A DNA stretch of 64,000 nt from Phenylobacterium sp. (GCF_013911965.1 NZ_JACESE010000015.1:35336-99335); one strand, 5' to 3'. Counted from the stretch's first letter, positions 1 to 10,763 are shown. The notes: generated by a model from the letters alone, not told the origin. Numbers and translations are program-made.

Positions 1-28
1 CGGGCGCGCTTCGCAAGGGAGCGGAACA

Positions 29-1201
<1,173 letters not shown>

Positions 1202-1214
1202 TAGGTTCGGCTCC

Positions 1215-1910
1215 ATGAGCCGAGTCGTCGCCGTCACCGGCGCCTTCGGGGTCCTGGGAGAGGTGGTCGCCACGGCCGCCGCCGCCCAGGGCGCCCGACT
1301 GGCGCTGATCGAACACGCCCCGCGCCCCCCCGAGGGGCTCGTGGAGGCCTGCGGCGCGCAGACCCTGGTGGTGGCCGGGGTCGACCTGGCCGATCCGGCC
1401 GCGGCCCAGTCGGCGATGGATCAGGTGGCCGACCGCTTCGGCGGCCTCGACGCCCTGATCAACATCGCCGGTGGCTTCCGCTGGCAGACGGTGGAGGCGG
1501 GCGATCCCGCTCAGTGGGACCGCCTCTTCGCGATGAACCTGAGGACGGCGCTGAACGCCAGCCGCGCGGCCCTGCCGCTGCTGAAGGCCAGCCCCGCCGG
1601 ACGGATCGTCAATGTGGGCGCCGCGGGGGCCCTGAAGGCTGCCGCCGGCATGGGGGCCTATGCCGCCTCGAAGGCCGCCGTCCACAAGCTGACCGAAAGC
1701 CTGGCCGAAGAACTCAAGGCGGACGGGATCACCGTCAACGCCGTCCTGCCCTCGATCATCGACACGCCGGCCAACCGCGCCGACATGCCCGATGCGGATT
1801 TCGCGGCCTGGGTCGCCCCGGCGGACCTGGCGGCCGTGATCCTGTTCCTGGCCTCCGAATCCGCCCGCGCCGTCACCGGCGCCCTGGTGCCGGTGACCGG
1901 CCGCGTCTGA
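1215..1910 (+). CDS. SDR family NAD(P)-dependent oxidoreductase
   Basis: A 231-residue classical short-chain dehydrogenase. The Rossmann glycine motif TGAFGVLG is at the N-terminus (residues 8-15), an NNAG-like INIAGG follows in the middle, and the YxxxK pair is in GAYAASKAAV. The position 13 residues before the catalytic Tyr, normally Ser, is Ala, so the usual Ser-Tyr-Lys triad looks incomplete. It follows the thiolase gene with a 13-base gap and is likely in the same transcript. Substrate unknown; a hydroxyacyl-CoA role is only a guess from the neighbour. Confidence 0.88.
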   Translation: MSRVVAVTGAFGVLGEVVATAAAAQGARLALIEHAPRPPEGLVEACGAQTLVVAGVDLADPAAAQSAMDQVADRFGGLDALINIAGGFRWQTVEAGDPAQWDRLFAMNLRTALNASRAALPLLKASPAGRIVNVGAAGALKAAAGMGAYAASKAAVHKLTESLAEELKADGITVNAVLPSIIDTPANRADMPDADFAAWVAPADLAAVILFLASESARAVTGALVPVTGRV

Positions 1911-1939
1911 CGGCCGGCGGAAATTCACCAAAGCTTCGC

Positions 1940-1957
1940 GGAACGCATGAGCGTTCC
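1940..1957. terminator. small hairpin downstream of the SDR gene
   Basis: GGAACGC-ATGA-GCGTTCC forms a perfect 7-bp stem with a 4-base loop 30 bases past the SDR stop. There is no U tract, so termination is only a possibility. The rest of the 1911-2109 gap shows no other clear element. Confidence 0.35.
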
Positions 1958-2109
1958 AGCCGTTCCTGATTCAGGCGCCCATTTCCAGGCGCGGCGACTT
2001 GGCCGCGCATCCGCCCGGCGCCGGGCGCGGCCAGAACGGCCGTGCGCGCCAGAGTCCGAGGACGCGGGCCCCGATCGGTGCGCGCCCTTCCCCGAGCGGG
2101 GATCGAGCC

Positions 2110-2361
2110 ATGAGTCTGAACGAGTATTCGCAACGTCGTGTGATCTGGGCGCTTCAGCCCAGCCTGCTGGCGCGGGCGAAAAGGATGTCGGACGACCTCA
2201 ACGAGGCCTACGGCCTGGTGCACAGCGCCGTGCTGGAGGCGGCTCTGCGCTCGCCGCCCGACGGCGTGCCGCAGGAGGAATGGGTGGTCCAGCTTCTCGA
2301 CAAGGCGCGCCCCGGCCTCGAACGCCGCAGTTTCAACGACCCGGAGACCAAGACCTCATGA
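2110..2361 (+). CDS. small hypothetical protein
   Basis: An 83-residue protein beginning MSLNEYSQRR. I do not recognise a family. It has no signal peptide or membrane segment and looks like a small soluble helical protein. An in-frame ATG at 1999 would add a low-complexity Pro/Arg-rich stretch typical of non-coding high-GC DNA, so the internal ATG at 2110 was chosen. Its stop overlaps the start of the next gene in an ATGA arrangement, so the two small proteins are probably made together. Confidence 0.65.
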   Translation: MSLNEYSQRRVIWALQPSLLARAKRMSDDLNEAYGLVHSAVLEAALRSPPDGVPQEEWVVQLLDKARPGLERRSFNDPETKTS

Positions 2362-2615
2362 AGCTTTCCCGCACCAGCGTCGACGACGGACTGCTCATCT
2401 ATCCCGGTGTGATCGAGAAGGTGGGATACGACTTCCGCAGCGACGAGAAGATGCGCGTGGGCAAGGGTGAGGTGACCGGACCGGCCGAACTGCTGCGCGA
2501 CGCCTTCCGCCAGGGACGGCTCACCTTGAAGCTGGCCGAGGGTTCGGACATCCGCATCATCGTCGTCGCCCACACCGAGGGCGGCGAGCGGGCCTACTTC
2601 GAAATCGAGTCGTGA
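2358..2615 (+). CDS. small hypothetical protein coupled to the previous gene
   Basis: An 85-residue soluble protein beginning MKLSRTSVDD and ending AYFEIES. The ATG overlaps the TGA of the upstream gene (ATGA), which suggests translational coupling. The composition (alternating hydrophobic and charged residues, with IRIIVVAH near the end) suggests a small beta-rich fold. No family recognised. Longer in-frame versions starting at 1947 would run across the upstream gene in another frame and are not credible. Confidence 0.65.
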   Translation: MKLSRTSVDDGLLIYPGVIEKVGYDFRSDEKMRVGKGEVTGPAELLRDAFRQGRLTLKLAEGSDIRIIVVAHTEGGERAYFEIES

Positions 2616-2829
2616 GGGCGCTCTTCGCATAGCGCCGGTTTCGGAGGCGCGCGGCGGGCGCCCGGCAAAGCGGCGCAACTGCGCCTCGCCGGCCACAACC
2701 CCTGAATTTGTAACGGTTCGCCGCCCTGGCGGCGGGCAGCTTCATCGTCCTGTCGCGTAACCGGGGCAGGCGCGGAGGCTGGGCGCGATCCTCCCATCGC
2801 GGCCCGTGCAAAGACACTGGGGATAGACA

Positions 2830-5382
2830 ATGACCAATCGCGCTGCGCGGCTCCTCGCCGCTGCGAGCGTCCTCGCCATGGCCGCCGCCGGCGTCGCCCA
2901 TGCGCAGGACTCCACCGTTCTCGAAGAGATCGTCGTCACCGCTCAGAAGCGTGAGCAGCAGTCGCTGGACGTGCCGCTGTCCCTGACCGCCTATGGCGAC
3001 GAGCGCCTGAACGAGCTGGGCGTGCAGGACTTCGCCGACCTGTCCGACTTCACGCCCGGCTTCCTGGTGCAGGACCAGTCCCCGAACAATCCCGGCTTCG
3101 TGATGCGCGGCATCACCTCGGACTCCACCGATCCCTTCTCCGAGGCGCGCGTCTCGGTGTTCCAGGACGGCGTGTCGATCTCCAAGGCCCAGGGCTCCTA
3201 TGTGGAGCTGTTCGACCTGGAGCGGGTGGAGGTGGCCAAGGGCCCGCAATCGACCCTGTTCGGCCGCGGCGCCCTGATCGGCGGCGTCAACATCATCCAG
3301 AAGAAGGCCAATCCGGCCGCCGTCGACGGCTATGTCACGGTGGAGGGCGGCGACTACGGCTACCGCATGGGCGAGGCCGCCCTGAACCTGCCGATCACCG
3401 ATGCGGCCGCCATCCGCTTCTCCGGCCGCGTCCGCCAGCGCGACGGCTATGTGGAGAACGCCCTGGGCGGCGAGGACTTCCAGTCGGTGGACACGATCGC
3501 CGGCCGGATCGCCTTCAACCTGAACCCGACCGACGCCTTCAACTTCGACTTCATCGTCAACTATCAGGAAGACCACCCGGCGGGCACGGCCTTCAAGTCG
3601 GGCGGCTATTCCCCGACCGATCCGGCGACGGCCCAGGTGCTCGCCTCGCGCGATCCGTGGGATCCGGCGGCCCTGGTCGCCCCGGCCAGCTTCCAGAACG
3701 GCATGGATCTCGGTGTCGACCGCAAGGTCTGGAGCGTCACGGGCCTGGCCGCCTTCGAGCTTTCCGACACGCTGACGCTGAACTCGATCACCGCCGCCCG
3801 CCGCTTCGACTCCGAAGAAGTGTATGATCCCGATGGTCTGGGCCTGCCGATCCTGACCGGCCTGAACGACGCCATCGGCGAGCAGTTCAGCCAGGAGTTC
3901 CGCCTGAACTTCGACAATGGCGGCCGCATGCGCGGCTTCGTCGGCGCCGGCGTCTTCCACGAGGACGGCCGCGCTCGCCTGCCGATCCAGTTCGACGAAC
4001 GCCTGGCGCTCGCCACCGTCACCGGGCAGCTGAACGGGGCGGCGGCCCGCACCGGCCTGCCGGCCACGACGCCGGCGCCCATGGCGCTGCTCACCAATCC
4101 GGCCTTCACCAGCCAGCTGCTGACGGGCCTGGTGGCTGCGCAGAGCGGCAACCGCCTGATCCTGACCCCGACCCAGGCCCTGGCCCTCGCCAACAACCTC
4201 CGCGCCGATCACGTGGAGGAGGTGACCAACCTGTCCGAGCTGACCTCCTACGACGTCTTCGGCGACGTGACCTTCGACGTCACCGATCGCTTCGAGCTGT
4301 CGGCGGGCCTGCGCTACACCCGTGATGAGAAGACCACCGGCTTCGGCTCCCGCGTCGTCGGCGGCCGCAGCGTGCTCGGCGGCGTCCTGGGCGCCGCCGG
4401 CCTGGCCGGCAGCGGCACGGCCCAGGGCATGGCCCAGGCCCAGGCGCTGATCGGCGGCCTCTCCCTGCCGATCGTCCAGCAGCTGCCCTCCACGGCCCTG
4501 CCGCTCTTCGGCCTGACCTTCCAGCCGACCGCCGGCAACGGCGGCGTCGTGGAGCAGGACCTGGAATATGACGGCTTCACCTGGCGGGTCGTCGGCCGCT
4601 ACGCCCTGTCGGACGACGCCAACCTCTACGCCAGCTACGCCCGCGGCCGTCGGCCCGAGGTGCTGGCCGTGGCGGGCCCCGCCGCCCCGGAAGGCGCCCC
4701 GCGCTTCGCCGAGGTGGAGGCCGAGACGGTCGACTCCTACGAAATCGGCGCCAAGACGGCGATCGGCGGGCGCGTGCGCCTCGACGGCGCGGTCTACTAC
4801 TACGACTACGACAACTTCCAGACGATCGAGCAGCAGGGCACGCTGTTCGTCACCACCAACGCCGGCAAGGCCAAGGCCTACGGCTTCGAAGGCCAGGCGG
4901 AGATTTCCGCCGCCCCCGGCCTGACCCTGCACGGCACCTACGCCTACAGCCACGCCCGCTTCGACGGCGGCGCCTATGACGGCAACAGCTTCCGTCTGTC
5001 GCCGGACCACCAGGTCAGCCTCTCGGCCAACTGGGAGTTCGGCCTGGCGGGCGGCGTCTTCGCCTTCAACCCGTCCTACAGCTGGCAGTCGGAGACCTTC
5101 TTCGACGACAGCAACGACCTGCCCGGCTTCCAGCAGCCGCCGCGGGTCTTCGTCGCCGACAACATCCAGGACGAGGTGCAGGAGGGCTATGGCCTGCTGA
5201 ACCTGCGCGCCTCCTGGACGCCGGACGCCTATCCGCTGACGCTGGAGGCCTTCGTCACCAACGTCACCGACGAGACCTACATCATCGACGCCGGCAATAC
5301 GGGCGACTCGCTCGGCCTGCCGACCTTCATCGCCGGCGCGCCGCGCATGTGGGGCCTGGGCGTCACCTACCGGTTCCAGTAG
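2830..5382 (+). CDS. TonB-dependent outer-membrane receptor
   Basis: An 850-residue receptor for active uptake of a large substrate across the outer membrane. A signal peptide (residues 1 to about 25, ending AHA) is followed by a TonB-box-like EEIVVTAQKR, a plug domain with QGSYVELFDLERVEVAKGPQ, and a long beta-barrel. The chain ends GVTYRFQ, the usual outer-membrane aromatic signature with one extra Gln. The EEIVVTAQKRE start is typical of the abundant Caulobacterales/Sphingomonadales receptors. Substrate is not deducible; no transport or catabolic partner is adjacent. The 214-base gap upstream is GC-rich with no recognised operator. A strong hairpin lies 19 bases downstream. Confidence 0.93.
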   Translation: MTNRAARLLAAASVLAMAAAGVAHAQDSTVLEEIVVTAQKREQQSLDVPLSLTAYGDERLNELGVQDFADLSDFTPGFLVQDQSPNNPGFVMRGITSDSTDPFSEARVSVFQDGVSISKAQGSYVELFDLERVEVAKGPQSTLFGRGALIGGVNIIQKKANPAAVDGYVTVEGGDYGYRMGEAALNLPITDAAAIRFSGRVRQRDGYVENALGGEDFQSVDTIAGRIAFNLNPTDAFNFDFIVNYQEDHPAGTAFKSGGYSPTDPATAQVLASRDPWDPAALVAPASFQNGMDLGVDRKVWSVTGLAAFELSDTLTLNSITAARRFDSEEVYDPDGLGLPILTGLNDAIGEQFSQEFRLNFDNGGRMRGFVGAGVFHEDGRARLPIQFDERLALATVTGQLNGAAARTGLPATTPAPMALLTNPAFTSQLLTGLVAAQSGNRLILTPTQALALANNLRADHVEEVTNLSELTSYDVFGDVTFDVTDRFELSAGLRYTRDEKTTGFGSRVVGGRSVLGGVLGAAGLAGSGTAQGMAQAQALIGGLSLPIVQQLPSTALPLFGLTFQPTAGNGGVVEQDLEYDGFTWRVVGRYALSDDANLYASYARGRRPEVLAVAGPAAPEGAPRFAEVEAETVDSYEIGAKTAIGGRVRLDGAVYYYDYDNFQTIEQQGTLFVTTNAGKAKAYGFEGQAEISAAPGLTLHGTYAYSHARFDGGAYDGNSFRLSPDHQVSLSANWEFGLAGGVFAFNPSYSWQSETFFDDSNDLPGFQQPPRVFVADNIQDEVQEGYGLLNLRASWTPDAYPLTLEAFVTNVTDETYIIDAGNTGDSLGLPTFIAGAPRMWGLGVTYRFQ

Positions 5383-5400
5383 GACCGGGACGACTGCGGC

Positions 5401-5435
5401 GGGCCTCCCGCCTCCTTCGCGGAGGCGGGAGGCCC
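5401..5435 (+). terminator. strong GC hairpin, probable terminator
   Basis: A perfect 15-bp stem (5401-5415 with 5421-5435) closed by a TTCGC loop, directly after the TonB receptor stop. It lacks a clear T tract, but its length, stability and position support transcription termination. Confidence 0.75.
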
Positions 5436-5587
5436 CCTGCGACAATCCGCCACCATAGCGCGTGGCCTGCAACCCCACACGGTTAAGCCATCTTTAGAGA
5501 TGGCGGGAGCATTTCCCTGGTCGAACGGCCAGCTGCGCGAACTTTCGTCGAACGGTGATAGGCCAGATGGACAGGGGGGAGCCCGCC

Positions 5588-7090
5588 ATGGCCAATCAAT
5601 CTTCACAAATGCAGCAGCGTCTGGATTTCATCGGCCTGGACGCCAAGGCGCTCAAGACCCTTCGCGGACTGGGGGGCTTCGTTTCCGAGGCCATCGGCCC
5701 GGCCCTCGACGTCTTCTACGGCAAGGTCCGCCAGACCCCGGAAGTGAAGCGGTTCTTCAAGGACGACAGACACATGTCCGGCGCCCAGAGCCGGCAGGCG
5801 CGCCACTGGGGCGTGATCTCCGAGGGCCAGTTCGGCGACGAATACGCCCGCGGCGTGCGCGCGATCGGCGAGACTCACGCCCGGCTCGGTCTGGAGCCGC
5901 GCTGGTACATCGGCGGCTACGCCCTCGTCCTGGAGCAGCTGATCCACGCGGCCGTCCGCAAGCAGTGGCCGACGCTTACGCGCCGCACCCGTCCCGAGGA
6001 GGTGTCCGAGGCGCTCTCGGCCCTGATGAAGGCGACCATGCTCGACATGGACCTCGCCATCTCCATCTATCTCGACACGCTCGAGGCCCAGCGGCAGGAA
6101 GCCGAGGCGGCCCGCCGTCAGACCGAAGAGCAGCAGACCGCCGCCATGACGGCCCTGGCCGAGGCGCTCGGCCAGCTCGCCGAGGGCGACCTGACGCGGC
6201 CGCTGAGCGCGCCCCTGGCGCCCCAGTTCGAAGGGGTGAAGTCCGACTTCAACACCGCCGTGGAGCGGCTGCGGACGGCGATGCTGGCGGTGGCGGAATC
6301 CACCGGCGGCATCCGCACGGGCGCCGACGAGATCTCCGCCGCCTCCGACGACCTGTCCCGCCGCACCGAGCAGCAGGCGGCCAGCCTCGAAGAGACCGCC
6401 GCGGCCCTGCACGAACTCACCGAGAGCGTCCGCAAGGCCGCCAGCGGCGCCCGGGACACCGCCTCCATGGTCGATGCGGCCAAGGGCGAGGCGGTGCGTT
6501 CCGGCGAGGTCGTCGACCGCGCCGTGGCCGCCATGGGCGAGATCGACGGCTCGTCCAAGCAGATCGGCCAGATCATCGGCGTGATCGACGAGATCGCCTT
6601 CCAGACCAACCTGCTGGCGCTCAACGCCGGCGTCGAAGCCGCCCGCGCGGGCGAGGCCGGCCGCGGCTTCGCCGTCGTCGCCTCGGAAGTGCGCGCCCTC
6701 GCCCAGCGTTCGTCGGAGGCCGCCAAGGAAATCCGCAACCTGATCACCCAGAGCGCTGGTCAGGTGCAGTCCGGCGTCGCCCTGGTGGCCGAGACGGGCG
6801 ACGCCCTGCGCCGCATCGTCGACCGCGTCGTGGAGATCGACCGCAGCGTGGCCGAGATCGCCGCCTCGGCCGAGGAGCAGTCGCGGGCGCTCAGCGAGGT
6901 GAACTCCGCCGTCGGCCAGATGGACGGCGTGACGCAGCGCAACGCCGCCATGGTGGAGCAGGCCACGGCCGCCGCCCATTCCCTTCGCAAGGAAACCGAC
7001 CAGCTCAACGCACTGGTCGCCCGCTTCCGCACCGGCCAGGCGCCGGCGGCCGCCGCGGCGGCCCGCGGCGGCTACCGCTCCGCGGCCTGA
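5588..7090 (+). CDS. globin-coupled methyl-accepting chemotaxis protein (HemAT-like)
   Basis: A 500-residue soluble chemoreceptor. Residues 1 to about 160 form a protoglobin sensor domain, with His97 in [10 protein letters not shown] as the probable proximal haem ligand. A HAMP-like linker ([13 protein letters not shown]) follows, then a signalling domain whose tip contains [15 protein letters not shown] and [16 protein letters not shown], the CheA/CheW contact hairpin. There is no membrane segment, so it should sense oxygen or another diatomic gas in the cytoplasm. The ATG at 5588 was chosen over an upstream one at 5555 because AGGGGGGAG lies just before it and the protein then begins as the family does. 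Its 3' end overlaps the convergent dehydrogenase gene by 19 bases. Confidence 0.93.
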   Translation: MANQSSQMQQRLDFIGLDAKALKTLRGLGGFVSEAIGPALDVFYGKVRQTPEVKRFFKDDRHMSGAQSRQARHWGVISEGQFGDEYARGVRAIGETHARLGLEPRWYIGGYALVLEQLIHAAVRKQWPTLTRRTRPEEVSEALSALMKATMLDMDLAISIYLDTLEAQRQEAEAARRQTEEQQTAAMTALAEALGQLAEGDLTRPLSAPLAPQFEGVKSDFNTAVERLRTAMLAVAESTGGIRTGADEISAASDDLSRRTEQQAASLEETAAALHELTESVRKAASGARDTASMVDAAKGEAVRSGEVVDRAVAAMGEIDGSSKQIGQIIGVIDEIAFQTNLLALNAGVEAARAGEAGRGFAVVASEVRALAQRSSEAAKEIRNLITQSAGQVQSGVALVAETGDALRRIVDRVVEIDRSVAEIAASAEEQSRALSEVNSAVGQMDGVTQRNAAMVEQATAAAHSLRKETDQLNALVARFRTGQAPAAAAAARGGYRSAA

Positions 7091-8391
7091 GCCGCCGGGG
7101 CGGCGGCGACGCGCCAGACCGCCCCGCCGGCGTCGTCGGTGACCAGCAGGGCGCCGGCCCGGTCCACCTGCACGTCGACCGGCCGGCCCATGGCTTCTCC
7201 GTCCGCGTTCAGGAAGCCGTCGAGGAAGACCTGCGCCTCGCCGCTGGGCCTGCCGCCGGCGAAGGGCACGAAGACCACGCGATAGCCGTTCAGCGGCGCC
7301 CGGTTCCAGGACCCGTGCTGGCCCACGAAGGCGCCGCCGCGATAGGCCGCCGGGAAGGCCTGCGCGGTGTAGAAGGTCAGGCCCAGCGACGCGGTGTGGG
7401 GACCCAGCGCATAGTCCGGCTTGATGGCGGTCGCGACGAGGTCAGGCCGCTGCGGCTTCACCCGCTCGTCCACATGGTCGCCGAAATAGCTGTAGGGCCA
7501 GCCGTAGAAGCCGCCCTGGCGCACGCTCGTCATGTAGTCGGGGACCAGGTCGTCGCCCAGCATGTCGCGCTCGTTCACCGCCGTCCAAAGGGCGCCGGTG
7601 ACGGGTTCGAAGGCCATGCCGTTCGGATTGCGCAGGCCTGAGGCGTAGAGGCTGTAGGTCTTGGCGGCCGGGTCCACGGCGAGGATGGCGGCGCGGTTCT
7701 CCTCGGCCTCCATGCCGTTCTCGGCGATGTTGCTGTTGGAGCCGCTGGTGACGAACAGCCGTGCTCCGGCGGGGTCGGCGACGACGTTCTTCACCCAGTG
7801 GTGGTTGATGGGGCCAGCCGGCAGGTCGACGACCTTTTCCGGCTCGCCCTCCAAGCGCATCTGCCCGTCGGCATAGGGCGCGCGGACCAGGGCGTCGGTG
7901 TTGGCGATGTAGAGCATGCCGTCCATCAGGGCCATGCCCTGGGGCCGGTTCAGCCCCTCGGCGAACACCTGGCGGAGTTCGGCCACGCCGTCGCCGTCGG
8001 CGTCGCGCAGCAGCACGATCTGATCGGGGCTGGGCTTCAGGGCGCCGGCGCGGGCCTGCACCTTCTGGGCGAACCAGTCCATGAAGCCTTCCGGCTCTTT
8101 GGGTTCTGAACTGGCCTCCGAGACCAGGACGTCGCCGTTGGGCAGGACGAGCAGCCAGCGCGGGTGGGCGAGGTCGCCGGCGAAGCGGGTGACGGTGAAG
8201 CCTTCCGGCGCGACGGGCGCGGCGCCGTCCGGCCAGCCCACCGCCTTGGCCGGGTTCACGCGCGGCAGCAGGTCCTTCTCCGGCTCGGGCAACTCGGGGT
8301 CCTGGCCGAAGCCGACCAGGGGCGAGGAACTGCCGGGCGAACAGGCGGCGAGCGAAAGGGCGGCGAGGACGGTGAGTGCGGCGGCGCGCAT
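7072..8391 (-). CDS. PQQ-dependent sugar (sorbosone-type) dehydrogenase, lipoprotein
   Basis: A 439-residue secreted beta-propeller enzyme of the glucose/sorbosone dehydrogenase family, which oxidises aldoses with PQQ in the periplasm. The N-terminus [17 protein letters not shown] is a lipoprotein signal with a lipobox ending in Cys17. Family landmarks include [41 protein letters not shown] and [16 protein letters not shown]. It follows the DoxX/bufferin genes with a 31-base gap and may belong to the same SigF-driven operon. A metal-stress role is inference from context only. Confidence 0.88.
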   Translation of the reverse strand: MRAAALTVLAALSLAACSPGSSSPLVGFGQDPELPEPEKDLLPRVNPAKAVGWPDGAAPVAPEGFTVTRFAGDLAHPRWLLVLPNGDVLVSEASSEPKEPEGFMDWFAQKVQARAGALKPSPDQIVLLRDADGDGVAELRQVFAEGLNRPQGMALMDGMLYIANTDALVRAPYADGQMRLEGEPEKVVDLPAGPINHHWVKNVVADPAGARLFVTSGSNSNIAENGMEAEENRAAILAVDPAAKTYSLYASGLRNPNGMAFEPVTGALWTAVNERDMLGDDLVPDYMTSVRQGGFYGWPYSYFGDHVDERVKPQRPDLVATAIKPDYALGPHTASLGLTFYTAQAFPAAYRGGAFVGQHGSWNRAPLNGYRVVFVPFAGGRPSGEAQVFLDGFLNADGEAMGRPVDVQVDRAGALLVTDDAGGAVWRVAAAPAAQAAER

Positions 8392-8422
8392 GTCGGTCTC
8401 CCTGGCGCCGGCCCTCTCAGGC

Positions 8423-8869
8423 TCAGCGAACGCCCAGGAGCCGGTCGATCGATATGGGTCCGGCTCCGAAGCGGAGCAGAACGAGCATCAGTGTGGCCCA
8501 GGACAGATGGGTCGGCCAAGCGTCGGGATAGACGAACAGCTGGATCACCAGGGTCATCCCCAGGAGGGCCAGGGCGGAGATCCGCGTGAACAGGCCCAGG
8601 ATCAGCAGGACCGGGAAGACGTGTTCCGCCGCGGCCGCCGCCACGGCGGCGATGTCGGCGGGGACGAGCGGCAGGCGGTATTCCTCGGCGAAGAGGTAGT
8701 AGGTCGTGTCCTTGATGGTGAAGAGGCCGTCAACCTTGGTCCGGCCGGATAGGAAGAAGATCGCCGCCAGCGACACCCGCGCCGCAAGCGTCAGCAGCGC
8801 GAGCGGCGCGAGGCGTTCCAGCGCCCGGGCGAGGCCGGCCGTGAGGCGGTTCAGTCGATTGCGGCTCAT
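8423..8869 (-). CDS. DoxX-family membrane protein (BufD-like)
   Basis: A 148-residue integral membrane protein with about four hydrophobic segments ([20 protein letters not shown] and others), a typical DoxX/DUF417-like size and pattern. It is the fourth gene of the bufferin operon, overlapping the DUF2063 gene by 4 bases. In Caulobacter and other bacteria DoxX-like proteins accompany bufA-bufB-bufC; the function is not settled, but a redox or export step in the membrane is plausible. Confidence 0.85.
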   Translation of the reverse strand: MSRNRLNRLTAGLARALERLAPLALLTLAARVSLAAIFFLSGRTKVDGLFTIKDTTYYLFAEEYRLPLVPADIAAVAAAAAEHVFPVLLILGLFTRISALALLGMTLVIQLFVYPDAWPTHLSWATLMLVLLRFGAGPISIDRLLGVR

Positions 8870-9621
8870 GGGCGAGGATCCAGGGGGGTGAAGCCGATGA
8901 GGAGCCCCTCGGCGGAGAGGGTCTCGGCCAGGGCGAGGGCGGGGCCGGGCGGTCCGGCGGCGAGCGCGGCGGCGCGAGCGGCCGCCAGGGATCGGCCGTC
9001 GCGGCAGGCGGCCAGGAAGGCATAGGCCTGCGGATCGAGCTTGCGGGCGCGGACTTCGTGCTGCGGCCGCCAGATGGCGAGCGGCTCGTCGGCGGCGACG
9101 AAGGCCAGGTCCCCAGGCGTGTCCGCCGGAAACCGATGAGCCAGCCAGAGGCTTGGCACGCTCGTGGAGAAGCGAAAGAGGCGCAGCGTCGGGTGAAGCG
9201 TTCCGCGATGGGCGGAGAGATCGGCCGGCGGCCGCAGGGCCGCGGGCGGGCTCTGCGGCCCTGCGGCCAGGTGCGCCTCCAGCCAGGCGCGGTCGAGCCG
9301 CGCCACCGGGGCGAGATAGGGCAGGTCCCGCGCCGGCGGGAAGGCGGCGAGCCAGTCGGGGAAGTCGCCGCCATAGGCGCTCAGGCGGGGGTCTTCTGGC
9401 GGCCGCTCGCGCAGGAAGGCGAGGGCGGCGGCGTCGAACCAGTCCTCGCCCACCATCTGGCGCACGGTCGGGAAGGCGGCGGCCAGGGCCTCGACGCCGG
9501 CGGCGGCGACATTGTTGCGATAGACGGCCAGCGCCGGTCCAAGACCGAGCCCGGCGCCGTCGTCCTCGGGGTCGAGCAGGGCGCGGGCGAAGCGCGCCTG
9601 GAAGCGGGCGAGGTCAGACAT
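8866..9621 (-). CDS. bufC: DUF2063 protein, BufC partner of the MNIO enzyme
   Basis: A 251-residue soluble protein beginning [20 protein letters not shown]. The N-terminal helical DUF2063 domain is followed by a second domain of the type found in HvfC/BufC proteins. Known members recognise the precursor peptide and deliver it to the DUF692 enzyme. It overlaps bufB by 8 bases upstream and the DoxX gene by 4 bases downstream, as expected of a tightly coupled maturation operon. Confidence 0.88.
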   Translation of the reverse strand: MSDLARFQARFARALLDPEDDGAGLGLGPALAVYRNNVAAAGVEALAAAFPTVRQMVGEDWFDAAALAFLRERPPEDPRLSAYGGDFPDWLAAFPPARDLPYLAPVARLDRAWLEAHLAAGPQSPPAALRPPADLSAHRGTLHPTLRLFRFSTSVPSLWLAHRFPADTPGDLAFVAADEPLAIWRPQHEVRARKLDPQAYAFLAACRDGRSLAAARAAALAAGPPGPALALAETLSAEGLLIGFTPLDPRP

Positions 9622-10465
9622 GGGCGGCGAGGGGGCGCTTCGCCTGGTCCAGCAGCCGGGCGGCGCGATCGCGCTCGGCCATCAGCTCTGCGAAGGACGG
9701 CGGATTGTTGTCGCGCTCGATCAGGGTCGGCCGAGGTCCCGTGCGATCGAGAAGGGCGGAACAGAGCGCCCAGACCGCCTCGCAGACCGGAGCGCCATGG
9801 TCGTCGATGAGCAGGCCCGAGCGCCCGGCGTCCTCGGCATGGCCGGCCAGGTGGATCTCTCCCACCGCATCGAGCGGCAGGGCGTCCAGATAGGCGCGCG
9901 CGGAGAAGCCGAGATTGCTGGCGCTAACATGGACGTTGTTCAGGTCGAGCAGCAGGCCGCAGCCGGTGCGCGCCACAAGCTCGGCGAGGAAGTCGGGTTC
10001 GGTGAGCTCGTGGCCCGGGAGCGGCGCGTAGAGGGCCGGGTTCTCGATCAGCACGTTCCGCCCCAACGCCTGCTGCAGCCGGTCCACATGAGCGCAGACG
10101 ATCGCCAGCGCTTCGCGCGTCCGGGGGAAGGGCAGGAGATCGGGCATGTAGGCGCCGCCGGCGCGCGACCAGGCCAGGTGCTCCGAGACCAGGGCCGGGG
10201 CGAAGCGATCGCAAAGCGCGCGCAGCCGTTCGAGGTGCGCGGCGTCCGGCGGTTCTGCGCCGGCGAGCGACAGACCGACCCCGTGCAGCGAGAGCGGATG
10301 ACGCTCGGCGATCGCCTCCAGCCAGGCCAGGCGGGGGCCGCCCTCCACCATGTAGTTCTCCGCATGGACCTCGAACCACAGGCCCGGCGCCTCGGCCGCC
10401 AGGGCCTCGGCGAAGTGCTGCGGCTTCAGGCCGAGGCCTGCGGAGAGCTCGGGGCGGGCGGCCAT
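9614..10465 (-). CDS. bufB: DUF692 multinuclear iron oxidase (MNIO), BufB
   Basis: A 283-residue TIM-barrel enzyme of the DUF692/MNIO family. These iron enzymes modify cysteines of ribosomal peptides; for bufferins the product is a thiooxazole that binds copper. Candidate metal ligands appear in order in SLHGVGLSLAG, SEHLAWS, LIENPALY, LLLDLNNVHVS, EIHLAGHAE and LIERDNN. The start lies 4 bases after bufA, so the enzyme and its substrate are co-expressed. The specific substrate is inferred from the neighbouring precursor gene. Confidence 0.93.
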   Translation of the reverse strand: MAARPELSAGLGLKPQHFAEALAAEAPGLWFEVHAENYMVEGGPRLAWLEAIAERHPLSLHGVGLSLAGAEPPDAAHLERLRALCDRFAPALVSEHLAWSRAGGAYMPDLLPFPRTREALAIVCAHVDRLQQALGRNVLIENPALYAPLPGHELTEPDFLAELVARTGCGLLLDLNNVHVSASNLGFSARAYLDALPLDAVGEIHLAGHAEDAGRSGLLIDDHGAPVCEAVWALCSALLDRTGPRPTLIERDNNPPSFAELMAERDRAARLLDQAKRPLAAHV

Positions 10466-10469
10466 GGCC

Positions 10470-10763
10470 TCAGGCCGCCTTCGGCGTCAGGGAGCCTTCG
10501 CCCTTGGGCGTCTTGATGGAGGTGCAGGTGCCCTTGGGCACCAGCTTCCAGGCGTTCCCCTGATAGTCGACCTTGGACGTGCCGGCGCAGCTCGTGCCGG
10601 GACCGGCGGCGCAGTCGTTCTGGCCCGCCAGGGCGACGCCGTAGCACTTCTCCTTGGCGCCGTCGGTCTTGGCCATCTTGCCTTCCTCGGCGTGGGCCAG
10701 GGCGGCGGCGCCGGAGACGGCGAGCAGGGCGGCGCCGGCGGCCAGGGTCTTGGTGGAGGTCAT
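10470..10763 (-). CDS. bufA1: DUF2282 bufferin precursor peptide, BufA
   Basis: A 97-residue precursor. A Sec-type signal peptide ([18 protein letters not shown]..., cleavage near AHA at 22-24) precedes a core with four cysteines at 40, 51, 59 and 80 in the contexts [20 protein letters not shown] and KGTC. This is the class 1 bufferin pattern, in which the two inner cysteines are the established modification sites and the outer two can pair. The mature peptide acts as a periplasmic copper buffer. It is the first gene of its operon and is preceded by a perfect SigF-type promoter. Confidence 0.92.
   Translation of the reverse strand: MTSTKTLAAGAALLAVSGAAALAHAEEGKMAKTDGAKEKCYGVALAGQNDCAAGPGTSCAGTSKVDYQGNAWKLVPKGTCTSIKTPKGEGSLTPKAA

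Noticed and set aside
2616-2829. Possible riboswitch or Fur box upstream of the first TonB receptor
   Set aside because: No conserved riboswitch core and no Fur-like dyad; only generic GC hairpins.
2557-5478. A 973-residue open frame antisense to the TonB receptor
   Set aside because: It is Gly/Ala/Arg/Val/Gln-rich with no family motifs, as expected when the reverse strand of a high-GC gene is read; the receptor on the plus strand is unambiguous.
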